Source: Syncephalis fuscata (taxonomy: Eukaryota; Zoopagomycota; Zoopagomycetes; Zoopagales; Piptocephalidaceae). From it: a stretch of DNA of 64,000 nucleotides. Positions 31,925 through 43,916 of the stretch are shown here, in pieces. The notes beneath the pieces were generated by a model. It saw nothing but the letters and a program-made list of their open reading frames with translations, ran no database searches and was not told the DNA's origin. How positions within the stretch are numbered: position 1 is the first letter of the stretch; each line of letters starts with the position of its first letter. The DNA lies in contig JAHLTZ010000009.1 in NCBI GenBank assembly GCA_025786725.1, forward strand, positions 620,001 to 684,000. The letters are read 5' to 3'. The position numbers and the translations under genes are program-made.

Positions 31925-32100
31925 ATACATAAACAATTTGAATATTATTTACTGGATAAATCTAAAAAGCGAATATATAACCAGTTGCATTACGGAGAGA
32001 ACTTGATGACTGGCTGGTTTCTTGTCTAAATTCAATCAAACTTTAGCACATTTCTTGCTTCGTATATGAAAACATGATGTATGTTTTTTGCATCTATCAC
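31925..32100 (+). repeat. Repeat block A, third decayed fragment
   Basis: Begins with TTTACTGGATAAATCTAAAAAGCGAAT and continues through diverged versions of the A words (TGATGACTGGCTG, TATGAAAACATGATGTATGT). It then diverges. The open frame of A is not preserved. Confidence 0.55.
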
Positions 32101-32171
32101 ACTACAATTTCATATCATTTTACAAGTTTGGCATTTTAGTACGGCACGTATTTTACGCTTTGATTTAGTAA

Positions 32172-32330
32172 TCACCATGCTCTCCAATGTTCTATTTTTA
32201 CGCTTGTTACAAATCTAGCTTTCTTAAGCTCACCAACGTAAATAAATTTAATAGAACCATTAGATTTATTGGCCATTCTCTTGGTGGCTTTAGTGATTCG
32301 CCGTGTAGGGGCAGATGGATTGCCTTTCAT
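32172..32330 (-). CDS. Unrecognised small basic ORF (52 residues)
   Basis: ATG at 32,330, stop at 32,172. The predicted peptide is strongly basic (MKGNPSAPTRRITKATKRMA at the start, ending KIEHWRAW) and looks more protein-like than the surrounding AT-rich DNA. It could be the remnant of a larger gene or a chance frame. No domain is recognised. Confidence 0.2.
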   Translation of the reverse strand: MKGNPSAPTRRITKATKRMANKSNGSIKFIYVGELKKARFVTSVKIEHWRAW

Positions 32331-33096
32331 TAGTGCGCTAAATTACCATTATTAAAATCAATGATCGTTTTTTGCAAGGTGTGGCAAGCTTTTTGAGTGA
32401 CAAAAAATTTATTTAGCTTTTTCGAAAGCAAACAATATAATAAGCAACCTTTTTACGAAATCAGTTATAATGATTTGAATAATTAACAAGGCGACTAATT
32501 TGATTATGTTTAAATCGCTATTTGTCATTTGCACCCACTTCCTATTACACTTTCCACTGCCGCTGCATGTTACAACCGTATAATATTTTATTGTACAATT
32601 ATCCCTAATTATAAATTATTATGTAATACATTTACTATGAAATCCAGGAAAGATCGGTATGTTTTTATAATACACCTAGATTAACTAATATACTTATCTT
32701 CAGCTTAGTTAATTCTAATAACTCTATAATACTTAATCATCTCAATTATTTTGTAATGCTATTTTAATGAATTCTAAAGCCGAATTTATTCGAGGCCTTT
32801 GTTTGTATTAATGCACAACCGACTATTCTGCTATCATGTGGCTCATGAACAGCATGATATATGCACGCTGCTGTTTATTTTAATACTATTATAGCCTCTG
32901 AGCTAGTTTTGAGATGCATAGCAGGTTTATTACTATAGTTCAGTAGACTGTTTATATATAGTCAAAGCCTGTAACTGTAGATTGGGCTCTTGGCTGTATT
33001 TACTCCTTCAATTACTCATTCAAAGCTATTATCAACACAAATTAACATATTTATTATTGTACATCGTATTATTGATACTTATATTACTTGCTCGCA

Positions 33097-34079
33097 ATGC
33101 CAACATTTAACTATACTAGCCAGAGATATGCTGAATGGCTCAACAGCGATATGAGACAATTTGAAAATCGTCTTATCCACTTGATGAAAAGCGCATATTT
33201 GATTATTTTACGGAAGCTTCTGATGACATTGCTAAGCTGCATCTTCGGTTGTTTGGTGCACAAATTCAGATTGTAATGTTTTTATAGCGTCTTTTATCTT
33301 TGGACGCAATGTTATTATTGCTAGCAGAATGACCATATCGCGACCTCGTAATATAATCTCATGGTCTTGCTTAATTCCCTCTGCTTCGGGCATTATAACT
33401 AGTGTGATGTCTTTAGCCATGTTTATTGGATTTTCTACTAATTGTCGAGTTATGATATGGTTCTTTGGAATCAGTTATCACTTACAACGATTGGCAATAG
33501 CTTAATATTGCTTCAAAAGGTTTATTTGGCGCTTTTTCGAAAAAAATGATATTGTATACTAGTGTTCCGCTTATAATAGCACAACTCGCCTATGCATTCA
33601 TTATGATTTGTTGCAACTTTACCACCATAGAGGAAGCAGGTGGCTGTGTAAATTACTATCCTTGGTTTCTTCTTTGGTACTGGTTTAGCGTTAATATATC
33701 AATCAACGTAATATTCTCAGCTATATTTTTCCGTGTTGCTCAAAACAGTATCGTTTATTTGGATCGGATGCATGGAAGAAATTAGCAAGCGATGGAATAC
33801 AGACAATGCTTTTGGCCACACCATGCAGCATTATCTGTTCTACTTTCATCATTACATCTATGGCTAAAATTAACAATAATACATTTTTCATTGTGGAGTG
33901 GTAAGTGGTGCTAGTTAATTATTTACATATAGTTTATACATATCTAGGATGGCCGTTACAACAATACTGGCCAATTAGTGCCGAAATATGGCAAAAGCGT
34001 TAGGTTTGCAAACCAGCCAAGAACCAGCCATATGGTTAATTTATCCGAGATTACCACTGCAAAATCTATAAATTGTTGA
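33097..34079 (+). pseudogene. 7TM family protein, copy 4 (heavily decayed)
   Basis: Starts MPTFNYTSQRYAEW, then loses frame several times (around 33,175, 33,285, 33,465 and 33,750) and has a stop early in exon 2 (GCC AAT TAG). Recognisable pieces include the CVNYYP-LLWYWFSVN loop, the exon 1 ending VEW and the GTAAGT intron (33,901-33,947). With so many lesions it is a true pseudogene. Confidence 0.8.
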
Positions 34080-34493
34080 TTCATATTCATGTCATTTATT
34101 GTACTAGCGTATACGTACTGTGCGCCATTTGTTTCTAATTTCCAAAAGCTTATGATTTTTGTTATATTGTCGTAAGTTGGCCTTTCAGTCCAACTGATTG
34201 TATGTTTCAAAAATATGCCTCATTTCTATATTTAAAATACACGGGTAACATACGTTTAGTATAAATACCTAGATAACTTTTTTATAGTAAATTATTGGTA
34301 TTCTCGTTTATAATATCTTATAGCTATATAGTTAATCTCATCATAAATAATGTAGCAAATGCAGCAATGCTACCAAAAATAGCTATAGTTTTACTAATTA
34401 AATGATTTATCGACTGTTACAAAACAATTATTTAAATTGGCAATTTAAAAGTTTATTCATAATACAAACATAACTTGCTTAGTCATTAAAGAT

Positions 34494-35474
34494 TTAAGAT
34501 TTTGCGGTGGCAATTTGAGATATATTTAGCATATGGCTAGTTTTTGGATGATGTGCAAAATCGATATTTTTGCTAGTACTTTGACAATGATTGATTAATA
34601 TTGTTGTAACAACAACGCTATATATCTATATAAGCTATATGTAAACAATTAGGTAACATTGCTTACCAGTCTACAATAAAAAACAAGTCAGTATTGATTT
34701 TGTCCTTAGGTACAATTGTAATAATAGGACCGATAATATTGCATAATGTAGCCAGAGACATTGCTTGTATTCCATCGCTTGCTAATTTCTTCCATGATTT
34801 TGCCCCAAATATACGATATTGCTTTAAAGCAACACGGCAAAATATAACCGAAAATATTACATTGATTGGCACACTAACACTAAACCAATACCATAGCGTG
34901 AATTGGGAATAGTAGGTCATGCAGCCGACTTTTTCCTCTAATGCAACAAAGCTGTTATAGATGAGAATGAAGACAAATGTGAACTGCGCTATTACAATTG
35001 GAATACTAATGTATAGTATCCATTTTTGCCGACAAAGCACTAAATAAACTTTTTGGAGAAGTATTAAGCTACTACTAAGCATTGTTAATGACATACTAAA
35101 TGCGACAACCATAGCGTAGATCGACAACTAATTGGTAAACCCATGTACGTAGACATAACCATTAGAACAGATATAATGCCTGAAAGTGAAGGAACCAAGC
35201 AGCACCATGATACCATGCTACGGGGTCGTGATATAATCATTTTACTGGCCATAATAAGATTGTGTACATATATATATAACACTATAGTATATGTTATCAC
35301 TTGAATTTGTATACCATGCAGCCGAAAGCGTTGTATAGCAATGTCACCAGTGGCTTCCACAAGGAAATCAAATATGCGCTTTTCTCCAAGTGGATGGAGG
35401 CGGACTCCGAGTTGCTTTATGTCACTATTGGCCCATTCAGAATACTTTGGGTCACTATAGTCGATCAACAGCAT
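34494..35474 (-). CDS. 7TM family protein, copy 6 (one frameshift, perhaps functional)
   Basis: Start ATG at 35,474 (MLLIDYSDPKYSEW). Exon 1 is 35,474-34,667, 808 nt against 809 nt in the intact copies. The intron is 49 bp (34,666-34,618) and exon 2 is 34,617-34,494. The single defect is one T missing from a T run near 35,107, inside the third membrane segment after CRSTLW. Adding it restores 310 residues with all family motifs (HPLGE, ATGDI, YWFSVSVPINVIFS, RDGIQAM) and the segment 7 that spans the intron. Given the many similar errors in the window it is probably a functional gene. Confidence 0.7.
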
Positions 35475-36780
35475 TATAGACAAAAATCTGGTAATAATAA
35501 TAATAATAATAAAACGTAAAATAGCGTGTTGCTGTGCGTTAAGTAAAAAGCAAACTGGATAGTCAAGAAGTAAGATAATTCAGAGATATGCTCCACAGCA
35601 GTCATATTCCAGTTATATTACAAACAGACCGATGGACTATGGTAGTAAACCTGTTATGCATGTCGAAAATGCGAGGTGAGCGAATTGATATTAAACTGGA
35701 TAACAGCGTACGTGCACGCAGTTGCAATCCACATGACAGTAAAATGGCCTGTTATGCGCTTGTGCAAATAAAGGCCTCGTTAAAGTCGATTTAGCATACA
35801 TAAAAATCACATTACAAAATAATTGAAATGATTTAGTATCATAAAGCTATCGACATTAACCAAACCAAGTCAAAATGAGTGTATTGAATAGTCACTGTGT
35901 ACCATATGAACATATCGTTACTTTCTAGACGTCATATTGGTTGTAGCGCATAGTAATTTATAGTCAAAGCGGGTAATGGCGGGATAATACAAAAATCCAT
36001 GAAATTGTAACATACTGTGACAGAAACACGCTCTATATCACCGAGACATGAAGCAGAGTACAAAAAACTTGTATCGTTACACGCACTGAAGAGCATAACA
36101 GCAACAAGTCATAGAGACGAATATATTGCGTATGCGTTTATTCAGTCCTACCTGTTAATCAGCTTTATTTTTTTGCTAATAGCTATATTCTTTGTGAATT
36201 TTGATTCAATTTACACAAGCATGCTATACATTTATCGTTAATATACATTCTAAACTATCTAGGTATAATTATGTTTAATAATAATTAAATGCAAATCAAT
36301 TACCAACGCTATAATGTTTCAAGTTTATCACAACGATGGCTGTGGTATATGATTTTAGATAAATGTAAATTTGCAATGCTTTAAAAAACGAGATGATTAG
36401 TGAATATTTATGAAAGTAGTATCAGTGTTAAAAGGTGTATTCATTGATGTACTTTTCATAAATAAATAAAATAAAATCGTATATAATTAACGGTAGATTG
36501 TTGAAAGATATCGCAAAGATCAAACAATCTTACGGCGATAGCAATGAAGAGTCTGAAAGCAAGGATGAGAAATGAAGAACTGAAGGATAAAAATGAGAGA
36601 GAAATGCAAATGAACTAGACAAAATATCAAGAATATGCGTACACTAAAACAGGCCGGCTGTAGTGAGGAATGCACCAACAGCAGGAATAATAATAATAAT
36701 AATAAAAGGAACGGTAGTAACAGCAGCAGTACTTATTAAAATACTAAATATTTGACCGATCAATTGATCATGCCATTGTT
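35475..36780. other. Intergenic region with the upstream module of 7TM copy 6
   Basis: Positions about 35,620-35,790 carry, in reverse orientation, the module found before the other 7TM copies (TATCCAGTTTAATATCA, GCATAACAGGTTTA, AGGCCTTTATT), 150-310 bp from the start codon. The rest is AT-rich; (ATA)n near 36,685-36,705. Small ORFs at 35,588-35,794 and 36,017-36,241 have no support; the first overlaps the module. Confidence 0.45.
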
Positions 36781-38948
36781 TTAATCTAGCTTACGTGCTG
36801 CTCCAACACGCGTAATGGTACGTGTTGTGACATTGCCCGTATGCTTGGTCGAGTTATTACCAGTAGCACGTTTGCTAGTGGTTGCTGATAGTGCCAAACC
36901 AGTAGTTGCTGCCGCTGCCGTAGTTAAGAATTTATTACTTGCTGTTTGTGCACCACCATTATTTTGTCTAGAGTTTAAGGTATTACTGCCACTTGGCTTA
37001 CCAGCCGATGAACGTCTTTCTCGCGGTAATCGATGTCGTTGTGTCCATATAGCATCAAAGGCACGTTGACGATCCGCTTCTACTGCATGAGCCGCCTCAC
37101 TTTGGCTAAGCTCGCTTAGGAATCGTGCCATACCAAAATCAATAAACTGCGGTGTAAACGTATAGGATACAGCGGCCGGTGCATCAGGTCGTTGAGAGGT
37201 TATATCACCTGGCTCCATAGTACCGGCTGGCCCATCAGCAAATCCATTGCCACGCCCATTGCTAGATCTACGACCACCAAATAGCGAACGAATGGAATTG
37301 CGTGTAGAGAACATAGCTAATCCTAGACCGCTATTACTACCCTCTTGAGTTGTAGCTGGTGTGATAGGAAAGCCAAAGCCAAATAGTCCATCGCTGTCAC
37401 TGGCACCAGATGTTGATTCGGCATAGGTGTTAGTTGGTCCGCCTAAGCCAGACAGTGGACCTGGTAAACGACGAAGGAAACATGTATACCGTTTCCACCA
37501 AGGAATCTTTGGCTCAACTCTATATCTAATATTGCCTGCATGTACATCACTATGTGCCATACCGCGTCGATGAATAGCCCGAGTCACTGCGTGGCGTGTT
37601 TTAATGGCCAGTTTGCGTAAACGGGCCTCTGAAGTAATCAATCCTTGATCTACCAACTCTTGCGGCTCTAATCCAGCCACATAGTCCATCACAAGTGCAT
37701 CGCGGCCATCGCCCAATGGGACCTCACCTCGAAGCATGCCCATACGACGTAGTGCACGTGCTTCATGTCCTTTTCGATGACCAAATAATCCGGCCCGACG
37801 CATTACCTTCAAGTTCTCTTCTTCTGTAGTATGTGGAAACTTTATGGCTACCAAATCGGATGGATCATCATATTAACACCTAGATAAACGCGGCCAAAGT
37901 GTCCTGGACCTCCAAGAGGCTGGCTGGGATGGTATCTAAAGGTCAACCCATCTGTAACCTTAAGAAACTTTGCCTGAGCATCGTCGGTAACATGTGGCAC
38001 AGCATAAAGAGATTGTGGCCGTGCATGACTAATTGAAGGGCGAGGAGAGTTATTTCGGCTTAGTTGGTTAGTAGCATTGGTTAATGAAGGTCGTCGACTG
38101 CCAGGTGCTGGTGCCATAAGAATGCCACGAATAGGCGATGTTGGTGAACTGGCTGATGCTGCTGCGGCAGCTGGAATAACACTGCCTCGTTTGACTGCTC
38201 CATTGTTGTAGGTAGCGGGTGCTTCTTTGCTAAGTGACCCTTCTATTGCTGTTGTTTTATTACTTTGCCTTAACTTGTGCGCATCAGCTGCACTCCACGA
38301 ATTCTGTCGTGTCAATTTGTGTGCAGATGCTGGTGCTACATCTGTCGACCATCTTACTGAGCGTACTGACGAGGCTGAAGATGAAAAATGACCCGATTGA
38401 CGACGTGATGCGGGTGCACTTGGGTTTTTACGTGTAGCCGCTCGTTCTAATACAATTGAAAACAAATCATGCGACATGATGATATTTGGTAATGCGTTGG
38501 ATGAAGTAGCATTATTGTCATCGCTACTAGAAGTTGAATTTGATTTATCTTTCTCTGTCGTCTTATTGTGCATAGACTGTTATTGATACGGCCGTATCTA
38601 TTGTTAGCGTTACTCAAATATACACTCAATATTACTTACCTTTACACTTGATGGTATTGATGATGTTGTGGAATTTGATGATATGGATGGAGTTATTAAC
38701 GCCGTTTCATTTGAAATAGCTGGCACTTCTGTTTTAGATTCCATTGCTGCATTTGACTGATTGGCAGTTGCACCTTTTGTTGTTGAAGCTATTAACTTGC
38801 CCGTGTTGCTATTTATGTCTTTAATATTGATGGATGTAATAGCTGGTATGGTCTCTGTCATGCTATTTCCATAACGATTCAAAGGTGCCTTTTCTTGGTT
38901 GACGTTTAGCGATAGGTCTGTGTTGGACGATGCCAGCTCTGTAGGCAT
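36781..38948 (-). CDS. Divergent protein-kinase-like protein with large insertion before DFG (one frameshift)
   Basis: Exons 38,948-38,640 and 38,576-36,781 (63-bp intron, GTAAGT to AACAG), about 701 residues. The first ~320 are Ser/Thr/Ala-rich and disordered. The kinase-like part then shows the glycine loop (LGGPGHFGRVYLG), the VAIKFP lysine motif, a hinge-like ALVMDYV, the catalytic loop HSDVHAGN and FIDFGMARF. About 130 residues separate the catalytic-loop Asn from DFG, against roughly 15-20 normally; the insert is low-complexity. Between the glycine loop and VAIK one base is missing in a C run near 37,858, and restoring it rejoins HP and DLVAIK. The catalytic Asp, Lys and DFG are present, so activity is possible; HSDVHAGN is unlike canonical HRD loops. 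The C-terminus is basic and Ser/Thr/Ala-rich. Family assignment beyond kinase-like is not possible. An acceptor-like TATATATTAG just before the ATG hints at an upstream noncoding exon. Confidence 0.65.
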
Positions 38949-40063
38949 GACAACTAATATATAAATACTTTAAAGTAGTGCCTCGCTTCTTGTTACGTTA
39001 TTACCGAGTATGCAATAACCGTAAATAATAAATGAATAATGAGACTATGCCTAGTGTATATTATCGTTAATCAATGGACACAATAACAAATATAATAGGA
39101 AATGGAAATAATAATAATAAGAACAATAAAAACAATAAAACGCTAATAATAACAAAAACAAAAGATGATAACACCTTACGATAGTGTTAGAATAGGTAAA
39201 GTCGTTTAAAAGTCGTCGCTGCCGTCTTTGTCTGCGCTCTTTAGCCGCTACTGTTAGTAATCGCGAAAAAGAGCAGAGGCAAAGACTGATTTCGTCCAGG
39301 GCCAGCCGACAGACTATATAGATTAGAAAAGCCGATGATTGAATGTGTGATCGGCTTAGAGCTACACGTCACACGTTTACGAACACACTTAATTATATGC
39401 AGATAAGCAATTTAGTGTGCTAGTAAAAGAAAAGTTAAAAAAGGGATATGTTGCTGTTAGAGATTGTCGTTGAGGTGAAAAGGAAAGACTTAAAGTAAAA
39501 CGACTACTAAAGGCGGGGGAAAGAGGAAAAGAAACGCAGTAAAGTGAGATGCAATGAAACGATCAAGGAAAGAAATAGAGCCGCAAAGTGAAATAACACA
39601 CCGCATATAAGCCAAGGAAAAAGGAGGACAATAAAGCGAGAGTTAGAGTGTGAGAGAGAGAGAAAGTAGGCGAATCTTAGCCAAGGTGGTTGGATACAAG
39701 CGTGCGTTTATCAAATAGGGCACACTTCAACATGGCACGGCTTTTGGTCTTTTCTTGATTCGGAGAAAGAAAAGCCACGCGTTTAAGAATGGATAGGCAG
39801 GTGTGCGCTGTCATGGACAATTACGGCCATCATTGGTCGATGCCAGTATAACAAAAAAACGCATAATGTTACTGTTATTACAACAACAGCTGTTGTCACT
39901 GTTTTACTATTTTAGCCGTTGCAGATCAACGAAAAAGCGTGGAAAAAGTAAATATGCGCAAAATAAAACCTGTTGCATGATTATAGTCTCATTTTTCCGT
40001 AACCGTGACATACTTACATGCGTTGCAACAATCAAAAAGCCGACAAATGTGTGTGCGTGCGTA

Positions 40064-40098
<35 letters not shown>

Positions 40099-41262
40099 TG
40101 AAGATGTGTTTGTGTACAGAATACACCCACTATATATGGCCACTTTTATAATCTATCCAGCTAGCTAGATAAACGCACATGCTTATATGACTTTGCTATT
40201 GATGCAGGCGTGCCAAGAAAAAGGCTTAAGTAAAAGCGTATCATTTAAAACTCAACCCATACTTGTCAGTACAACACCTTTGTGCATATACACACATATA
40301 TATATATAGAAATATGCATAGAAGCATCTAAAGTAGCTGTAACAACAGCAGTAATAGTCTATTTTTACAATAGCTACTATATCATTCCGTATGACTGTCT
40401 TTATGGTAGCGCTATATGTTATAGACAATGACAAAACCAAATGCAACGCTTTCATTACAGGTCAAGACTTCCCTCTTCCTCTCGCTCTCAACAAAGAATA
40501 TATACGTACCTGTACTTTGGTTGTTTGCTGTATATCGATAAGATACTGGCTACTGGCTAGTAAACAATGGATATACGCAATAATCCTATTACTTGTTACT
40601 TATACAACTAACGTATTCTTAATAGGCTATGTGGCAGAGATAATGATATAAACAAGAATAAAACAATAGTACCAGAAAACTAATGACTTCGGTGATAGTA
40701 AAACAAGTTGTGTGTGTGTGTGAAAGAAAGAGAAAACGAAGTTGGATCGTGTGGGCAGTAGTAGAAAACGAGGTCCAACTTATACGAGAATATAAAAACC
40801 GATGGCGTTTTAACGTGCCGACAGTGTTACGAATCATCGTATAAATACTGGTAATAATAAAAATATTCATAATAATAAGGACTATTCTGGACATGGTGAA
40901 GCACGACTGTTTTTCCCGCTACCATGACTCACTTACCTTGCAGACTGGCAGAAATGTTCGGTCAACTGAGTACTATTTTCTTTCCCCAGTGACGTGTGCA
41001 CTACCTGCCGTACTACGGTAACTACAGCATAAACCACGATAGTATGAGACATTATGAGTCGGTGGCTACTAAATAGGCTATGCTATTGATAGCATTCAAA
41101 TCCAGTCGCTATTTTTAATTGTTAATCTTTGTTTATCTTTATTCCAATTCCACTCTATCCTATTAGGTAGATGATCCACGTGTGTAAAGATAAATTGAAA
41201 GGCAAACAATGCAAATATGATTTATTAAGAAAGCTAGTGATTACCACTATGGCCGTGTTGGT
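38949..41262. other. Long intergenic region, probably 5' region of the kinase-like gene
   Basis: No coding gene is supported across 2.3 kb. It holds a purine-rich stretch (about 39,440-39,670, with GAGAGAGAGAGAAAG), a (GT)n microsatellite (about 40,066-40,095), several CT- or GA-rich runs and donor-like words on the minus strand (for example near 40,930). These fit a long leader or 5'-UTR exon for the minus-strand gene ending at 36,781. Frames here (39,803-40,168, 40,391-40,651 and others) are driven by the simple repeats and rejected. Confidence 0.4.
40066..40095 (+). repeat. (GT)n microsatellite
   Basis: About fifteen GT units following a GTGTGCGTGCGTATTTGTGT stretch. On the opposite strand it creates a spurious Thr-His repeat frame. 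Confidence 0.9.
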
Positions 41263-43290
41263 TCAATGGCGTGTTGGCCATCGTTGAATGATTACCAACA
41301 CTACATTGGATATATCTTCATTGCCTGAAGAAGCAAATGCGTTGAGTAAGGCCTGGGGGGATAATACACCTAATGTAGTGGGATCTAATCCACTGGCTGC
41401 AGCAATTGCTTCTAAATTGCCTAAACTGGCAAATGTAGCATTACTGTTGCTATTATTATTACCGTTGTTGTTGCTATTGTTGTTGTTGTGGTGCTGGCGG
41501 TGGTTGTTTTGATGTGGATGGCCAGTTGGGTTGACATCTTGCGAATGTGGCGATAAGCCTGCTCTATCCGTATTTGTTAATAAATCTTGTGCTTGATTTG
41601 TTGTCGATTCGTTACTGATAGGCAGTGTTGGCGGTGGATGCAGTGCATTTGAAATAGAATGCGTTGTGTTGCTGTAGCAGCGGCTGCCGTTGTGGTCGTT
41701 GGGGCGGCAGCCGTGGTAGGATGGGTGTTGGGATAGCCTGACATGGCTAAATTGGTCAATTGAAGCAAATCGGATGAAGATACAGTGCCAGATGCAGCTA
41801 GTTGCGCTACAGCGGACGGGCTTATTCCTAATTGAGCCACTAGCTGCGCAATCTGCGGTGTCATGTTGATTGAAGACGCGGCTGAATAGCTGGCCGACTC
41901 TGCTGTAGTTTGCAACGATACGGAAGGTGGCACAGCAGAAATGCCCGTTGCCGCTGCTGTTGTTCCTGTCACTGCTGTTGTTGTGGTTGCCATCTATCAT
42001 TCTATTAATAATTGATGGATTAATTACTATATTTATTTATTAGCTTACTTGTGGCGGCATTGTAGTAGCCACATTCATCGGGTAATTCATAGGTAGTCCT
42101 CCATGAGACCCCATCATTATATTTTGAGACATTGTTGCTGTAGATGGCTGTATCTGTGCCTGTGCCTGTGGCTGTGGTGGCTGTAATGGCAGATGATTTG
42201 TCGTTGAAGATGCGCCCATCACCATTGGAGCACCAGAAAGTCGTCCTGGCAATGTTATACCGGTTCCGCCAAATACAAAGGGTGGCAACGGCTGATAAGA
42301 ACCTACGCTGCCAATACCTGCTTGTTGATCCATAACACGTACTACTTTGGTAGCCTCGTTAACTCGCTTCCGCTTTCGTAAATCTCCCGATAAAGCCATA
42401 CTCTGGTCGCTATCAGCATGGCCATGGCCTGTGGTAATGCCTGTCGTTGAATTAAATGCGCGTTCTCGTTCTGCTTGGTGTAATCGTTCAAATGCGTTGC
42501 GGCTTTGTCGTTCCATTTCCGTTCTCCATACTTGCGTCTGTTCTTCTTGAGCCTTTCTGGCCGTTGTAAGCAGTCCATTAATTCGTTCTGACAAGGCTGT
42601 TGGCGCGTTAACACTGATGGGTGCTAACTGTGCATGTGGCACGCTTGGTGCCGGTAAACTGGCCTTGATAATTAAGACTTCGTCTCTTTACAACTAATAG
42701 CTACTTACTTTATCTGGCTTCAAATGATAATCGGCAACACTGGCTAAATAGATTAGATTGGATTGTAGCCGTGCTTGATAGCTAGCCATAGTAAGCATAT
42801 AATATTATTAATAGACTAGTCAATACTTACATGGCATAATCTGGATCTTGAAACCATCCTCTGTTTTGATATTCAACGCATAACCGAATCAACTCCATAT
42901 TAACTTGTAATACCTGTAATAATTTTATTATAATAACAGTTGTAATAGTTGTAATATGTCTATTATTATTATTATTCTATACATTCTTTTTTATACTTAC
43001 AGTTTCAACAACTCGAGGTGAAAGTTCAGCTACAAAACTTGGTCGATCCACTTCATCCGTAACAGCATCATCAACATCTCGTTTAATATTCTTCTTTGGC
43101 TTTTTAGATAAATCACCACCGATACCATCTCTATGATCATCATTTCGGCTGCTGATTCATTGGGCGACATACTAACTTCGAAATCACCCTCGTCTTCCTC
43201 TTCCTCTTCCTCTTCTTCGTCAACTTCGCGATTCTGATTTGGAATCGACTGTGTTGCAAGCAAATGTTGCGATTCGTACATATTCGCCAT
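41263..43290 (-). CDS. SSXT/SS18-like protein, probable SWI/SNF-associated subunit (two frameshifts)
   Basis: Five exons: 43290-43001, 42913-42831, 42781-42709, 42663-42049, 41993-41263. With one base added near 43,144 and one near 41,670 they total 598 codons. Exon 1 has an acidic run (EEEEEEEEDEGDFE). The exon 1-3 junctions build an SSXT-type domain (about residues 85-150): SPRVVET, then NMELIRLCVEYQNRGWFQDPDY, YQARLQSNLIYLASVADYHL. This matches the pattern of human SS18 and plant GIF (N-x-x-L-I-x-x-x-x-x-x-Q-N-x-G, Y-Q-x-x-L-x-x-N-L-x-Y-L-A-x-x-A-D). A coiled coil (ARKAQEEQTQVWRTEMERQS) follows, then Gln/Pro and Met-rich low complexity and an Ala/Thr/Asn-rich C-terminus. SS18 proteins are coactivators in SWI/SNF complexes. 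Divergent from threonine synthase, with ~630 bp between starts. The two indels are in A runs and likely errors. Confidence 0.7.
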
Positions 43291-43916
43291 CGTTATATTG
43301 TATTCCTATTGATTGTAGTAGGATCGCGGTAAACAACAAAGAATTCTTGACTGAATATTTTGATGAGTTACAGCAGTGCTATAAAAGTAGTATGTTATTG
43401 TTCTTAAGTAACCTTTGAGCCTAGTCAATAACAGCTTGTAACTAATAAGATTACGAACACGCTTTTAATAACTGTACCTATATACTCGTGTAAGTAAAAG
43501 ATAGGTCAATAGGCGACAAAAAAAAGAAAGATGCTGACCGTCAAAAGTTAAAACAATGGCTTAATCATATTTGTGTTAAATGCCATTTCTCAGTAAATAT
43601 GAGTTAATTAAAAAGTACGCGCATTTTATCCCTTAATTACATACTTGTAAATAACCATTTAACATGGATGCGGTCATTTATAATTACACTAAAGTATATC
43701 ATTATACGCCAGTATTATTGTTAAACAATGTTGTTAAATGTAATGTAAAACCTTATCTCAATCACTTTATTTATTATGTGTATGTGAAGATAACGATTAT
43801 CGATCAGTAGTCATCAGTATATAATAATGATAATGGATATCGGCTTTGTTTGCCGGTCATTCCCAACTTGCTTCTTTTCATACTCCCACTAGTGCACATC
43901 GTCTATTGGCTTCATC
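43291..43916. promoter_or_regulatory. Bidirectional promoter region (SSXT-like gene / threonine synthase)
   Basis: A 626-bp AT-rich gap between two divergent start codons. A pyrimidine-rich leader (about 43,862-43,893) precedes the threonine synthase ATG. No Gcn4-type TGACTC site is seen close to the start. Confidence 0.5.

Larger units (their letters stand above)
31313..33096. other. Repeat-rich intergenic region
   Basis: Contains the decayed repeat A fragment (about 31,925-32,100), a small basic ORF on the minus strand (32,172-32,330), and from about 32,600 a block resembling 1.0-1.47 kb, including the conserved 7TM upstream module at about 32,790-32,950. No other gene is supported. Confidence 0.45.

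Noticed and set aside
39803-40168. 121-codon frame and its antisense Thr-His repeat frame
   Set aside because: Both are produced by the (GT)n microsatellite.
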